Positions 22,098 through 31,034 of a DNA stretch of 31,034 nt are shown piece after piece. The notes under the pieces are model-generated. The model saw only the letters and a list, made by a program, of their open reading frames with translations, was not told the DNA's origin and made no database searches. Where the stretch lies: contig JAWQRN010000346.1 of the NCBI GenBank assembly GCA_033557685.1, positions 1 to 31,034 of the forward strand, written 5' to 3'. The position numbers were made by a program, and so were the translations under genes. Source of the DNA: Sperchopsis tessellata (taxonomy: Eukaryota; Arthropoda; Insecta; Coleoptera; Hydrophilidae). Position 1 is the stretch's first letter; the number at the start of each line of letters is the position of its first letter.

Positions 22098-22625
22098 ATG
22101 TTTGGGATAGCAGCCAAAGGGAATTACTGCTGGTAACAAGCAATCTACATTAAATATTGACCACTGTATATTTCAAACAAACCGTTGTTTCTCATCAGGT
22201 GGTACTACAAAAATACAATCATGTATAAACACACATTCAATTCATAGAATGTGTGTTTATACATTAAGGACTTACTCTTAGAGTAGAAACTATGAGTTAC
22301 ATTGAACATACTCCATGAAAGATAATATATGTTACTATTAATAGTTATAACCTGGCTACTTCGATAAACAGCTGATAGCAACAACAAGACACAACATTAA
22401 CATTGTCAGCACGTCACCGTCGCTCATACATGGTACAATGAAAAGAGGTACGCTTGCACCCATACAGGAGGATGGACCATAATAAAGAAAGGAATAACGT
22501 TAGTCATGTAATAATAGGAGGTGAAACATAAAAACCCACACAAGGAAGGACTTGAAAGGAAGAGAAAACCAAGGAAACCATGAACAAGAGAAAAGACCCG
22601 AAAAAATGCTAAGTCACTTCCTCTT
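22098..22625 (+). repeat. Left arm of a long inverted repeat
   Basis: This arm matches the reverse complement of 25705-26146 over nearly its whole length. Shared landmarks are 'tttcaaacaaacc', 'catcaggtggtact', 'aacagctgayagcaacaaca', 'acatggyacaatgaaaagag', 'cacacaaggaaggacttg' and 'aagtcactycctctt'. The left arm has about 45 extra bases near 22126-22170 and a unique hairpin insertion at 22239-22264. The inner boundary lies next to a BEL/Pao fragment. The arm carries no recognisable protein; it may be the terminal repeat of a Penelope-like or other element. Confidence 0.88.
22221..22264. repeat. Perfect 18-bp hairpin, product of a template switch
   Basis: The arms atgtataaacacacattc (22221-22238) and gaatgtgtgtttatacat (22247-22264) are perfect reverse complements with the 8-base loop aattcata. 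The homologous arm at 25705-26146 has only one arm, followed by tatgaatt, which is the exact reverse complement of the loop. The hairpin therefore arose by copying this segment back on itself in the left arm. Confidence 0.9.
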
Positions 22626-22639
22626 AATGTTTATCCCTT

Positions 22640-23250
22640 TGCCCAAAAAGAAAACGCAAGAAAATGTGAGGGAGTCCTGCTCTGTTAATTCTCCTACATA
22701 AGTTAATATATCTGATTTGCTTATTTCGTACTCAGACATGAAATGGTGGTACTCTTTCTTAAAGGTCTCGTTTCCTTCAAGTTTTCGTTCCAAATGGAGA
22801 AATCGTTTAATTGCAAGTGTGTGTGAATCACCTAAATTAGACTTAGGATATTTTAAGGGAATTCTTACGATTAATCGCCCTTCATGGTTTCTTGTAACAG
22901 TCTTTGAAAAATGTGATTCATATGTTGTGTTGTCATCCGAAGAAACTAATGACGATTCACTACATTCTGCTACGTCCCAAAAATTACCAGAGCCTATAAA
23001 TAAATCAACTTCCTTACTTTCACAGAGATGTGGTCGGCCAACGTAATGTTGGATGGAATTTGCCATAACGTTGTATTTCTATTAAAGGAAGGTAACATTT
23101 CTGTTATCCACGGTAACACCAAACAAGGTAATTCTATTGTGGGTAATTTCACAGAAACACTGTTCACATCGCGTGATGTACATGTGCTTTCATTGTCTTA
23201 CTCTAATCTAGTGAATTTTTTAAAAATAAACTCAGCGTAAGACATGGAAA
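22640..23250 (-). pseudogene. BEL/Pao retrotransposon pol fragment (protease to RT junction)
   Basis: The minus strand from about 23250 gives ELPCLVLPWITEMLPSFN, IPSNITLAD and, in the next frame, EVDLFIGSGNFWDV, the protease-to-RT linker of BEL/Pao Pol (intact members read LVLPKIT...LADP...DLLIGAEIFW). The frame 22614-23066 continues with TTYESHFSKTVTRNHEGRL, then IRIPLKYPKSNLGDSHTLAI, LERKLEGNETFKKEY and HHFMSEY, the start of the reverse transcriptase. Between FWD and the HF..T.TR block, roughly a hundred residues expected in the family are absent, so there is an internal deletion. The catalytic RT core, RNase H and integrase are missing; the sequence runs into the left inverted-repeat arm at about 22625. 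It is a second BEL copy, opposite in strand to the one at 3888. Confidence 0.85.
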
Positions 23251-23500
23251 TAGACACAATTTCTAAATATTATACATAAATAGTGCAAACAATAATTAAT
23301 GCAGGAATATAAAAACAAGGAACTCACGTGTTGATTGGTATAATCTCAAATGTGTTGTTCCAGTGGCTTCGCGTCTCGTTGCTGTTGGCCAGTTGAGTTC
23401 TCGTACGATGCCCTTGGGAATGCCGCCAGAATGGAGTTGTGTCGCTTTACCAAAACACGTGCTCTGTGTATCAATTATGTAAACAAACTCTACAAATGAC

Positions 23501-23516
23501 ATCCAGCTCGAAGGAC
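23501..23516 (-). other. BEL leader-like motif
   Basis: The minus strand reads gtccttcgagctggat, one base different from the loop of the palindrome at 3571-3586. It lies upstream of the BEL pol fragment on the same strand, where the 5' leader of that element would be. The DNA at about 23530-23800 could hold the matching LTR, but no second copy is in the window to define it. Confidence 0.6.
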
Positions 23517-23524
23517 CATGGATA

Positions 23525-24090
23525 ATTCACTTTTGTTCGATAGAGTGGGATTGTATTATGTTAAATGAAAGTCAGTGTTACTAATGTCTAACACTATTTA
23601 TTTGCAGAGCTGCTTCTTCTTTGAACGACGGATACCAAGAGAGCGAGTATACATTTTTTGTTAGCGGCATCCGTACAGTGGATGCGCTTTGGACTACTAC
23701 GACAGTCAAAGAAGTAGGCGGTAAATTTAAATTTAAAATTAAAACTGTAACAGAAACTGTGGAAAACCAAAAATAGGCCGCTAGGTAATACTTTCTCTAA
23801 TTTTCAAGTTATAAATGATCATAAAAAAAGCAGAAATCAGCTTTTAATATCTCTATTGATTGTTCTCTTTACATTCACCGACGTGTCAAAGTAGCATTTT
23901 CTTCACGGGTCTAAAATAATAAAAAGGATCAGAAGCAATGCTCATGTGTTATAATCAATGGACCAAATTCAACAACCAAGATGAGAGACATAAAAACCAT
24001 GGAGTTAATTTATATCCACACGAAATAGCATACAAAATGGTGACAATACATTCAAATTATTAACGTTAATTAAGAGTAAAAGGCTAATTT
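23525..24090. other. Possible BEL 5' LTR region; otherwise unassigned
   Basis: By position this would contain the 5' LTR of the minus-strand BEL copy. A good-looking acceptor-like string (ttatttgcag at about 23599-23608) is present on the plus strand but no exon is recognisable after it. Confidence 0.25.
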
Positions 24091-24094
24091 TCGA

Positions 24095-25345
24095 GAAATG
24101 TGGTCAACCGCCATTATTAAAAAACCAGACTCCGACCACCTGTCAGGGTGCATGGTGAAAAAACATACGTCCTAGACCGATGTAAATTCAAAACAGAAAA
24201 CTACACTAGTCGGGGACTCGGCAGCCTTATGAGCCACACCTTGAAACTATTCCTCAAAGTCATTCATCAAAGAAAATGTGAATATACGATAAGTGAAACA
24301 CAATTCGGATTGAGGCAGGGTCTGGGCACAAGGGAAGCAACAGTCGCAACACAAGTTCTGATACAAAACTCTCACGACCAAAGAAAAACTGTGTACCTGT
24401 GCTTCATAGATTATGAAAAAGCATTTGACCGAGTACAACATCACAAGCTTATTGAAATGCTTAAGAAGTTAAACACTGACCAGAAGGACATCCGATGCAT
24501 TGAGAATTTATACTGGAGTCAGACAGCCCAGGTTAAAATTGATGACGAAGTTACCGACCCAGTACAGATCTGTAGGGGAGTTAGGCAGGGATGTGTTCTG
24601 TCGCCTCTTTTATTTAACTTTTATTCGGAGAACATATTCCAAGTAGCACTTACGATATAGAACAAGGCATTAAAGTCAATGGAGGCTAGATAAGGGCTAG
24701 GGGTGCATAGCAAAGAGATGGGGTTGAACATTATTATCGGAAAAACAATGTTTATGGTTATCAGCAGAAACCCAGACATAACGAGGTGTGACGTATTAAC
24801 ATTGGATGATCTACCAATTGAGCGGCTGAACGAGTCAAAATATCTAGGGATATGGCTTTCTGAGAACTGGACATTATGCACCTAAGTAAACTGTAGGATT
24901 GAAAGCGCACATAGCCCGTTCATGAAGTTTAAAAAGGCCCTTACCAACACCGATTTCGATATCAACCTTAAGCTGCGATTCGTTAAATGTGCATCAATGA
25001 ATAAAATCGAAGCCTCTGAGATGTAGCTGTATCGCAGAGAACTCAAGATCCCCTGGACAGCAAAAATTGCAAACGAGGAAGTGCTGCGACGAGTTTACAG
25101 AGACCGCGAACTATTGGTTATAATAAAGAGAAGAAAACCGTGTTCTTAGGACATTTGATGCGGAACCCGAAATATCGTGTATTGCAGCTGATAATTGAAG
25201 GAAAGAGGAATAGGACGAAAGAAGGTGTCTTGGCTGTGAAATATAAGGTAATGGACAGGGCTTCGTACTGTGGGAAGTTTGATTCACACAACTAGGAACC
25301 GAGTGGAGATGGAGAATGTGGTCGCGAATATCCATTAATGGATAT
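24095..25345 (+). pseudogene. LINE reverse transcriptase (endonuclease-RT type) lacking its catalytic box
   Basis: This is a long stretch of LINE ORF2. From 24098 EMWSTAII begins the RT; SLMSHTLKLFLKVIHQRK is in frame with the 24148-24660 ORF, followed by TQFGLRQGLGTREA, VYLCFIDYEKAFDRVQHHKL, ENLYWSQTAQVKIDDEVTDP and RGVRQGCVLSPLLFNFYSEN. After a frameshift IEQGIKVNG leads straight to SKEMGLNIIIGKTMFMVISR: the YADD block between them, which holds the catalytic aspartates, is deleted. ESKYLGIWLSENW follows, then FMKFKKALTNTDFDINLKLR, EEVLRRVYRDRELLVIIKRR, LGHLMRNPKYRVLQLIIEGK and NRVEMENVVANIH with a stop at about 25337. A second deletion lies before ASMNKIEA. The endonuclease is absent. The copy is dead but the least eroded LINE here. 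Confidence 0.9.
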
Positions 25346-25394
25346 ACGCATGAGAAGAAGACTCGATCATGAGCCCGCTTATTTTTATTTGCGG

Positions 25395-25685
25395 GATCCA
25401 AAGAAAGGAGATATGAATAATGACCACAAAATCCATCGGTATCAGATCTAAAGTTAAGGAAGTTCGGAGAACTTTTTTTGATATAATAAGTCTCAAGGAA
25501 TAGACGTCTTGAAATGTTTACCTCAAAGCCAAGGATCTTCAAATTATCATAATCAATAGAATGATTGTGCCGGGATACATGAAGAGCCAATGCGCAAGCG
25601 TGGGGCTTCGTGTATGAATTTGAGCGATGTTGTGCAAGTCTCCGGCTCATGCGTTGGTCTGTTTACTGTTTATGTGAACCCTTCA
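25395..25685 (-). pseudogene. Penelope-like element GIY-YIG endonuclease, C-terminal part
   Basis: The minus-strand frame from 25650 reads MSRRLAQHRSNSYTKPHA, ALALHVSRHNHSIDYDNLKI, then NISRRLFLETYYIKKSSPNF. This is the distal part of the GIY-YIG nuclease of Penelope-like elements, with the conserved Arg of RLxxH, the His of the H..H..D stretch, the Glu of FLExxYI and the Asn after it. Just upstream a stop interrupts what looks like the YIGQT segment (TDQR at about 25650-25665), and the GIY motif and reverse transcriptase are absent because the inverted-repeat arm begins at about 25705. The remaining codons of this ORF (to 25111) overlap the LINE on the other strand and are shadow. It is a truncated copy. 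Confidence 0.82.
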
Positions 25686-25704
25686 ATTAAAAGTAAGCGG
25701 GCCC

Positions 25705-26146
25705 AAGAGGGAGTGACTTAACATTTTTTCTGATATTTTCTCTGGTTCATGGTTTACTTGGGTTTCTCTTCCTTACAAGTCCTTCCTTGTGTGGGCTTCT
25801 ATGATTAACCTCTTTTTATTACATCACTAACGTCATCCCTTTCTTTATGATGGTCCATTATGTATGGATGTAAGCGTACCTCTTTTCATTGTGCCATGTA
25901 TGCGCGACGGTGACGTACTGTCAATGTTATGTTTTGTTGTTGCTGTCAGCTGTTTAACTATTAATATTAATCTTTGTTAACCTTCATGTAGTGTGCTGAA
26001 TGTAATTCATAGTTACTACTTTAAAAATAAGTACTTAATGTAATTCATAGAATGCGTATTTATACATAATTGTATTTTTTAGTACCACCTGATGAAAAAC
26101 AAAAGGTTTGTTTGAAATAATTCCCTTGGGCTGTTCTCCCAAATAT
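25705..26146 (-). repeat. Right arm of the long inverted repeat
   Basis: Its reverse complement matches 22098-22625. It lacks the extra ~45 bases and the hairpin insertion of the left arm and carries a short direct duplication of 'tgtaattcata' (about 26001 and 26039). The inner end abuts the Penelope-like GIY-YIG fragment. Confidence 0.88.
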
Positions 26147-26635
26147 TCAAAATAAGTTTGATCGCGCATGATTTTTTTTAGAAATTTGATAAATAATATT
26201 TCAATGCGAAAATATGCAAGAAATCAAAAATCTATCGACGATTGGAACAGCTATTTACTAAGAGAGCAGTGATAGTGATTTATTAATGAAAGAAGCAACT
26301 TGTATTTTCAATATATGTTTGATTTCTATATTTAAATTTACTAGAGTTCTCTGAATTGAAATTTACTTATTTATTAAATTTCTAAAATAAACATTAAGCT
26401 GCGGTATCAAATTGCAGAAGACAAAAATTATTTAGATCTCCAAGAGTTGATTTTGTATTAGCCTCTTGTACATAGAAGAACCTAGAACCATTCAAGATTA
26501 TGTATATGGCCAATTATGCGCTTGCAATCTCTTCATACTAGTTTCACATACAATATAATTTTCTTGTGGGAAATTCTTAATTTATGTAGTCACCATAGGA
26601 TCTTAAATTCACCGAAAGTTAATTTCGCACGATGG
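26147..26635. other. AT-rich stretch without a recognisable gene
   Basis: No family motif was seen on either strand. The plus-strand frame starting at 26516 runs from this stretch into the GC-rich block that follows. Confidence 0.4.
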
Positions 26636-26639
26636 TTAA

Positions 26640-27120
26640 TAAACGCCGCCACTGGCCGTTTCTCCCCGGGGTGGGTATATACTGGAGGAGCAGGAGCACC
26701 ACCGTCTTACTTGGAAATTAAACGCTCCAGGAATTCCAGTTCCGACTCCGTCTAATTTCCTTATGTTGCCGACCGGACCTTAGTTGCGCCTGGGCTACTA
26801 GCAAATTCTTGAAGGTGCTTTCCCATCCGTGTTGTATTACTACACACCCTACTCGCCACCCCTTTATCTTCCCTTAACTTCTCCAAGATGCAGATTAATG
26901 TGCGTTCATCCGCGGAAGAAATTGTTGCGGCACCGTATCTTGCCGCCATCAACCCTACGTCCTTCGCCCCGGACAATGTCCACCAGCCATTGCTGGAGTC
27001 ATTACCAGTGGTGCTAGAGTCGAAGGCGGCTATGTGATCCTCCGGTAATGGGCGGAAAATGGACCATTGCACAGATAACTTTCCCTGTCTTGGGAGGAAG
27101 AGCTCTTGATTGTTATGATT
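26640..27120 (-). pseudogene. Decayed reading frame in a GC-rich block; family not recognised
   Basis: A minus-strand frame opens at about 27115 (SRALPPKTGKVICAM...) and passes the ATG at 27070-27072. It continues as PLPEDHIAAFDSS, SGAKDVGLMAARYGAATISS and LICILEKLREDKGVASR to a TAA at 26761. The same frame then goes on through two more stops, TESELEFLERLISK and GGAPAPPVYTHPGEKRPVA, to about 26640. So roughly 155 codons in one frame are interrupted by only three stops, and their wording is coding-like (acidic, serine- and proline-rich). It may be an old host exon, a gag-like or transposase fragment. The plus-strand ORFs 26516-26755 and 26829-27017 overlap it and are probably shadows. Confidence 0.35.
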
Positions 27121-28110
27121 AAAATAACTCCATGTATAACCAACTATTCGGGAATTTCTATATTAACTCTTGGGTTATAACTGGACTTTACGTCGAGATA
27201 ATGTTTGTTATTATAAAACAATCAGAATTTCATTTGATCTATATTTACAGTACTATATTTAACATACCTACGTTTAAAACTAGACTCATATTTGTAATTG
27301 TGTATTTGAGAAATTAGAAGATGGTTACTGCTGCTCTTGTGTGAACATACATAGCTTCGCTAAGAAAATAATAATTAAATATCTAGTCTAGATAGTGTAA
27401 TTTATTGAAGCCTTTGGGAAAGGGTGTAGTTCTTGGAAGCAACTTTCTGGGGTAAAATACCCTGTATCAAGGTACTGCGAGTCACGATATCCTGATCATT
27501 CGCTCCTTAGATTTCTGCGACCTGCTAGAAGGAAGTCATGAACGTCCCCTAGCATAGCAAACCTATAAACATACCAAACATCTAATCATTTCCGGCAAAA
27601 TAAACATAAGTTAAGAAAGTGTAAAATTTTAAACACTTAACCGGACCAATTTTATATTTAAAAGTGTATGCGTAAATAAATGTCAACTTAATAATTAGTT
27701 ATGATCGGAGAATAATATTCGTACTTCGTTCCTCAATTAATATCAGATGTCTCTATATCTCTATAAAATCTATATGACCGCTTTATCAAAAATATTAAAT
27801 CTCTGCAGTTAATTGAGTAATATATCAAAGTGAAGCATAATTCTATGAAAATAATTAAAAGAAGAAATAAAATTGTTATTAATATAATGTTCTAATTCAA
27901 TAGCTTAATTTAGATATTTTATATATTCCTCTTTGCAGAATTGTTTTACTGAAAAAAGTGTAATTATATTAAATTAGGTAGGTAAATTAGGAAGCATGTG
28001 TGCGTTACTTTTAACCGCCTCTGGGTTAATAGAACTGGCCTATGGTCAAATTGAGTAAATGCCCTCACTATTAAAATGCACTGTATTGTACCGATCTCTT
28101 TCGGAACAGA
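27121..28110. other. AT-rich stretch without a recognisable gene
   Basis: A 61-codon plus-strand frame (27132-27317) is hydrophobic because of its base composition. No transposon signature was seen. Confidence 0.4.
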
Positions 28111-28116
28111 CAATTA

Positions 28117-28319
28117 GTTGTAAACAACTGGGGCTATTATGTAGTTCTATAGATCTAGCAGGATCTGGTAAAATCTATTTCGTAAACATCCGTGTAATTC
28201 TGCAAATTTCTAGGTGCTAACAAATGATTATCGAAATAGTTTACAAAACACGATTATGGCGTGACTAACTGTTTATAAACAAAGTACGCGCCTTCTTTTA
28301 TGTCGGTTGTTTACAAAAC
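28117..28319 (+). promoter_or_regulatory. Cluster of forkhead-like motifs upstream of the 28379 ORF
   Basis: Five matches or near matches to the forkhead/FOXO core (GTAAACA or its complement TGTTTAC) lie within about 200 bp: gttgtaaacaac at 28117-28128, gtaaacat at 28182-28189, gtttac at 28239-28244, the palindrome tgtttataaaca at 28270-28281, and ttgtttac at 28307-28314. The last is 65 bp before the ATG of the ORF at 28379. In AT-rich DNA single matches are common; the close grouping is what stands out. Function is inferred only. Confidence 0.3.
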
Positions 28320-28378
28320 GGCTAGCACACTTCCAATAATTCGCATCCCGTGGAAGTTCCTAGAATCACTCGGCGTAA

Positions 28379-28708
28379 ATGTTTAGTATGCCGGACTTTA
28401 GACATTCCACTTCAATAGACAACGTCGTTGATTCGATTCAAGTTTTTCGTGATAGTAGGGCTTTATGGGTTGCAGTGATATACCTAGTATTTCTCGTAGA
28501 CATTTTCGTTGATACCAAACCTGGCCTTCATCATGTCACTGGTCAATTGAATATTTATTCTCACCAAATTGTCATGTTAGTTAATCGTTTCTCCATTTTA
28601 TCGGCATATTCATGCCCAACTCCATATCTACCTACGTGCATTCCGCACTCCTTAATTCATAAAATTGGTTGTAAATTTCAGCTCCCTACCAAATATAATT
28701 TCCTCTGA
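28379..28708 (+). CDS. Unrecognised 109-codon ORF, possible transporter-like first exon
   Basis: The frame starts with ATG at 28379 and stops at TGA (28706-28708). Residues 13-26 (IDNVVDSIQVFRDS) are a charged lead-in to a strongly hydrophobic run, ALWVAVIYLVFLVDIFV (about 28-44), which could be a first membrane span. This order recalls the N-terminus of vesicular amine/acetylcholine transporters of the SLC18 family, where a short arginine-bearing segment precedes helix 1 ending in LLDN, but the following residues (DTKPGLHHVTG) do not continue that match. No convincing splice donor was identified. It is either a host exon read past its end or a chance frame. The forkhead-like cluster lies just upstream. 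Confidence 0.25.
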   Translation: MFSMPDFRHSTSIDNVVDSIQVFRDSRALWVAVIYLVFLVDIFVDTKPGLHHVTGQLNIYSHQIVMLVNRFSILSAYSCPTPYLPTCIPHSLIHKIGCKFQLPTKYNFL

Positions 28709-30610
28709 GGTAGATGTTTGTATCCTTCTTTTTGATACATGTATTTCAAATGAAATTTAGCTCGTCTAGTGGAAGCTTACCCCAACATAACACTTTTATA
28801 TAAAAAATAGGGGAGCAATACAAGAAATAATCTACTCGTAATGCATGTGCAAGATACCTTTTAGGTCATTGTCCCTGACTAAGTAAATAAGTGAGTGTTC
28901 TGCTTTTTACTTACAATTTCTGAAAATCTATTACCGGTCATTGAAAATGATATTGTGGACGTTGATTGAAATTGACCTTTGACGGTGTTCATACCACCCT
29001 AAGTGCTTTTAAACTATGATACTCCTGCTAGCACTATTTGACTCTTTTTTGGTAATAAACATTCTGATTGTTTTTTTTTTTTTGAGATTGGATAAATCTA
29101 ATTATGTAACTCATTTTCCTGAACTACATTCTAACCAAAGGACCTCTTACATTTTGTTACTAAGAAATAAACCTTGATCTCCTCTAACACATGTTGAGGA
29201 CCCTATATAAATGGCCTGTTGGTCGTAAATATAAAAATGTAGCAAGCTGAATACAAATTATTCTAAAAGGTACTTTGCTATTAGGTTAAGCACAGCAGAC
29301 TTTAAACCCCTGTAAAATTTTATGGACTTAAAAATCTGGAAAGTTTCGTGCGTCTAAAAAGTTAGCAAGGCATCGCATGGACGTGCAGCATGCAGGTTAC
29401 CATGTAAGTGCCATAAATATTGCAGACTTATCTCAATTTACACTCATAATCAGCTTAAGAAAAGTGGGCGCTTTAAAATGTACTCGCCGGATTAGGGCAG
29501 GGGTTTTTATCATCAGAGGATAACAACTCGGCATACGTATATCATGTTTAACTGGTCTTTTAACCAAAGGAAAACTTATTTTCTGTAATCCTCGAAAGGT
29601 ACGTTCTCTCCGCGTAATATCCGAAGCTGTTTTGAATCTCGGAACACAATATAAACTTCAATTTATATTGGATTCGTACATCTCTCTATTCATATTTATG
29701 GTATTGTTTACAGACACTTTCCTGTGGTGGAGACATGAGGAGATTGTATATTATACATTGGCCTCTGGAAGGTTTTCTGTATATTCTTTTTACGTAAAAA
29801 GTTAAAATTGGAATAGACGTTATTGCAAGGTGATATTTTTATATCAAATTTCATAGCTTTTCCTTTCGCAATAAAATTGACGAAGTTTAAAATATATTGG
29901 TCTAGGAAAAAAATTTACAATTTAAATTCAAGCTATCAGACTGATTAACCTTATAATTTTACTTTATTTTACGGAGTAAAAGGAACATATTTTAATCATG
30001 AATACGTAATATCACGAGATTTTCGTAAAAATATACATTTTCGGGTCCCTAATTTAAAATGATATTTATTTGTCTGTCTGCGAGTGAGACTGTTTGAGCT
30101 ATAAGGTATAAATTCATATAAGCTTCTAGCATTAATTTCGAGATACCATTGAATTTTGAATCAAATCGATAAACCTACTTTTGGGCCACCAAGTTTAAAA
30201 AATTATAATGGTCTAAACTCTTATTTGCACAGAGTGGGTAGGAGAAAGCAGGTAAGGAACATATGTTTGATTTTAAATTTATAATCCCCGCTTAATATAT
30301 TTATTAGTATATTTTTCAAGGCAGCAAATTCGAGAAGCTTAGAATACACTATGTATGTTTACTTTATACTAATTTTCGTTATTATATCCTACCTGTTTTA
30401 TAAAAGACTATAGCAATACCCCTGGGTTCTAAGACTTCCACATAATCTGTTGGGGGTTCTAACGAAAATTGGGTCACTGATAAACTAGTGTTTTGGGAAG
30501 GAAGGAATCAAAGGAGAGCAGCACTGGTGAGTTATAAGTATGTGTAACTTGACGACATGATTAAGAAGCCATATATATATAACTTGGTAATGGATCTTGT
30601 GGAGACTCGC
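28709..30610. other. AT-rich stretch without a recognisable gene
   Basis: A run of 13 T at 29071-29083 could be the poly-A end of a minus-strand retroposed sequence, but no recognisable body follows it. No family motif was found on either strand. Confidence 0.4.
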
Positions 30611-30615
30611 TATGA

Positions 30616-30918
30616 TTGAATTTGAAAGGTAATGTAGGTGACGATGCAACAGTGTTGTTAATAAGAATACCTAAAAGTAAACGTAAGAAAAATTTTATCG
30701 AATTACAAATGAGAAAAGTAAGAAAAACCATTGTTCAATGCGTAGACTTCCACGGCCACAGTAAATATCTTCAATTTTTCCGGGAAATTACCGTGTGTTG
30801 GCTTATGTTTTTAGCAAAAACAAAAGCCAACACACGATTATCTCCCGGAAATCCTGCAGATAAAAACCATTGTTATTATTCAGTTAGTTACTCTAAAGTA
30901 AGATTTCTTATTTTGTGA
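30616..30918 (+). other. Open frame without ATG start; contains a long hairpin
   Basis: The 100-codon frame begins at a TTG; the first in-frame ATG is at 30709. The translation has a basic lead (PKSKRKKNF) and no recognised motif. Part of it is a palindrome at 30779-30849, so two segments of the frame are complementary to each other, which argues against an ordinary protein gene. Confidence 0.15.
30779..30849. repeat. Long near-perfect hairpin
   Basis: The 26-base arms, 30779-30804 and 30824-30849, match at 23 of 26 positions when one is reverse-complemented. Both share ccggga near the outer end and tgtgttggctt at the inner end. The loop is itself palindromic (tgttttt-agc-aaaaaca), so the stem extends almost to the tip and totals about 71 nt. 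It could be a snap-back mutation, a small foldback element or a microRNA-like precursor. Confidence 0.85.
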
Positions 30919-31034
30919 CGGTGGTTTTTATGAACAGCCCGAGGCTTGTTCATGGGATATATTATTGGTTAAGAGTATTTTTATTATTTTTAATATATTA
31001 TAATATTTATATTTTTCCTATCATTTATTGATGT

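Noticed and set aside
22717..23046. 109-codon plus-strand ORF
   Set aside because: It is antisense to the BEL/Pao pol frame, which has clear family motifs.
23595..23700. Exon after the acceptor-like ttatttgcag
   Set aside because: No coding-like frame or donor follows, and the position fits the LTR region of the minus-strand BEL copy.
25111..25394. Second half of the 179-codon minus-strand ORF that starts at 25650
   Set aside because: It lies antisense to LINE ORF2 (to about 25345) and has no GIY-YIG similarity; only the first part of the ORF is real Penelope-like sequence.

Overview
This window looks like non-coding, transposon-rich DNA from an arthropod nuclear genome, most likely an insect. 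It is AT-rich, has no dense run of open frames and no operon-like layout. Nearly every recognisable protein fragment belongs to a transposable-element family common in insects: RTE-type and other non-LTR retrotransposons, BEL/Pao LTR retrotransposons, a Penelope-like GIY-YIG endonuclease, mariner, pogo/Tigger and a GTF2IRD2-like hAT. The species cannot be named from this sequence. All assignments come from reading translations by eye; no database search was run.

Layout. 1-420: end of an RTE-type LINE (+). 2320-2890: a GC-rich block with overlapping ORFs, unexplained. 3358-4490: a BEL/Pao remnant (+) with three LTR-like repeats, one inverted, and a palindrome enclosing a leader motif. 6272-8785: a pogo/Tigger-like transposase pseudogene (-) split by a nested mariner (6437-7616) with both TIRs and a TA duplication. 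10509-11268: hAT transposase fragment (-). 12892-13260: LINE C-terminal fragment (-). 14360-15298: a second, different mariner (-). 15625-16545: Jockey/CR1-type LINE fragment (+). 19961-20700: another LINE 3' end (-). 22098-26146: a mosaic bounded by ~450-530 bp inverted repeats, holding a BEL pol fragment (-), an RT-encoding LINE lacking its catalytic box (+) and a Penelope-like GIY-YIG fragment (-). 26640-27120: a decayed reading frame (-), not recognised. 28117-28319: a cluster of forkhead-like motifs just upstream of an unrecognised 109-codon ORF (28379-28708). 30779-30849: a long near-perfect hairpin.

The fragments do not work together. All transposon genes carry stops, frameshifts or deletions that remove catalytic residues, so this is a graveyard of independent insertions. 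No new biological system was found. The most informative items are the mariner-in-pogo nesting, the 22-26 kb inverted-repeat mosaic with a readable template-switch event, the BEL leader palindrome, and the possible host exon near 28.4 kb. No tRNA, rRNA, CRISPR array or bacterial-type gene was seen.
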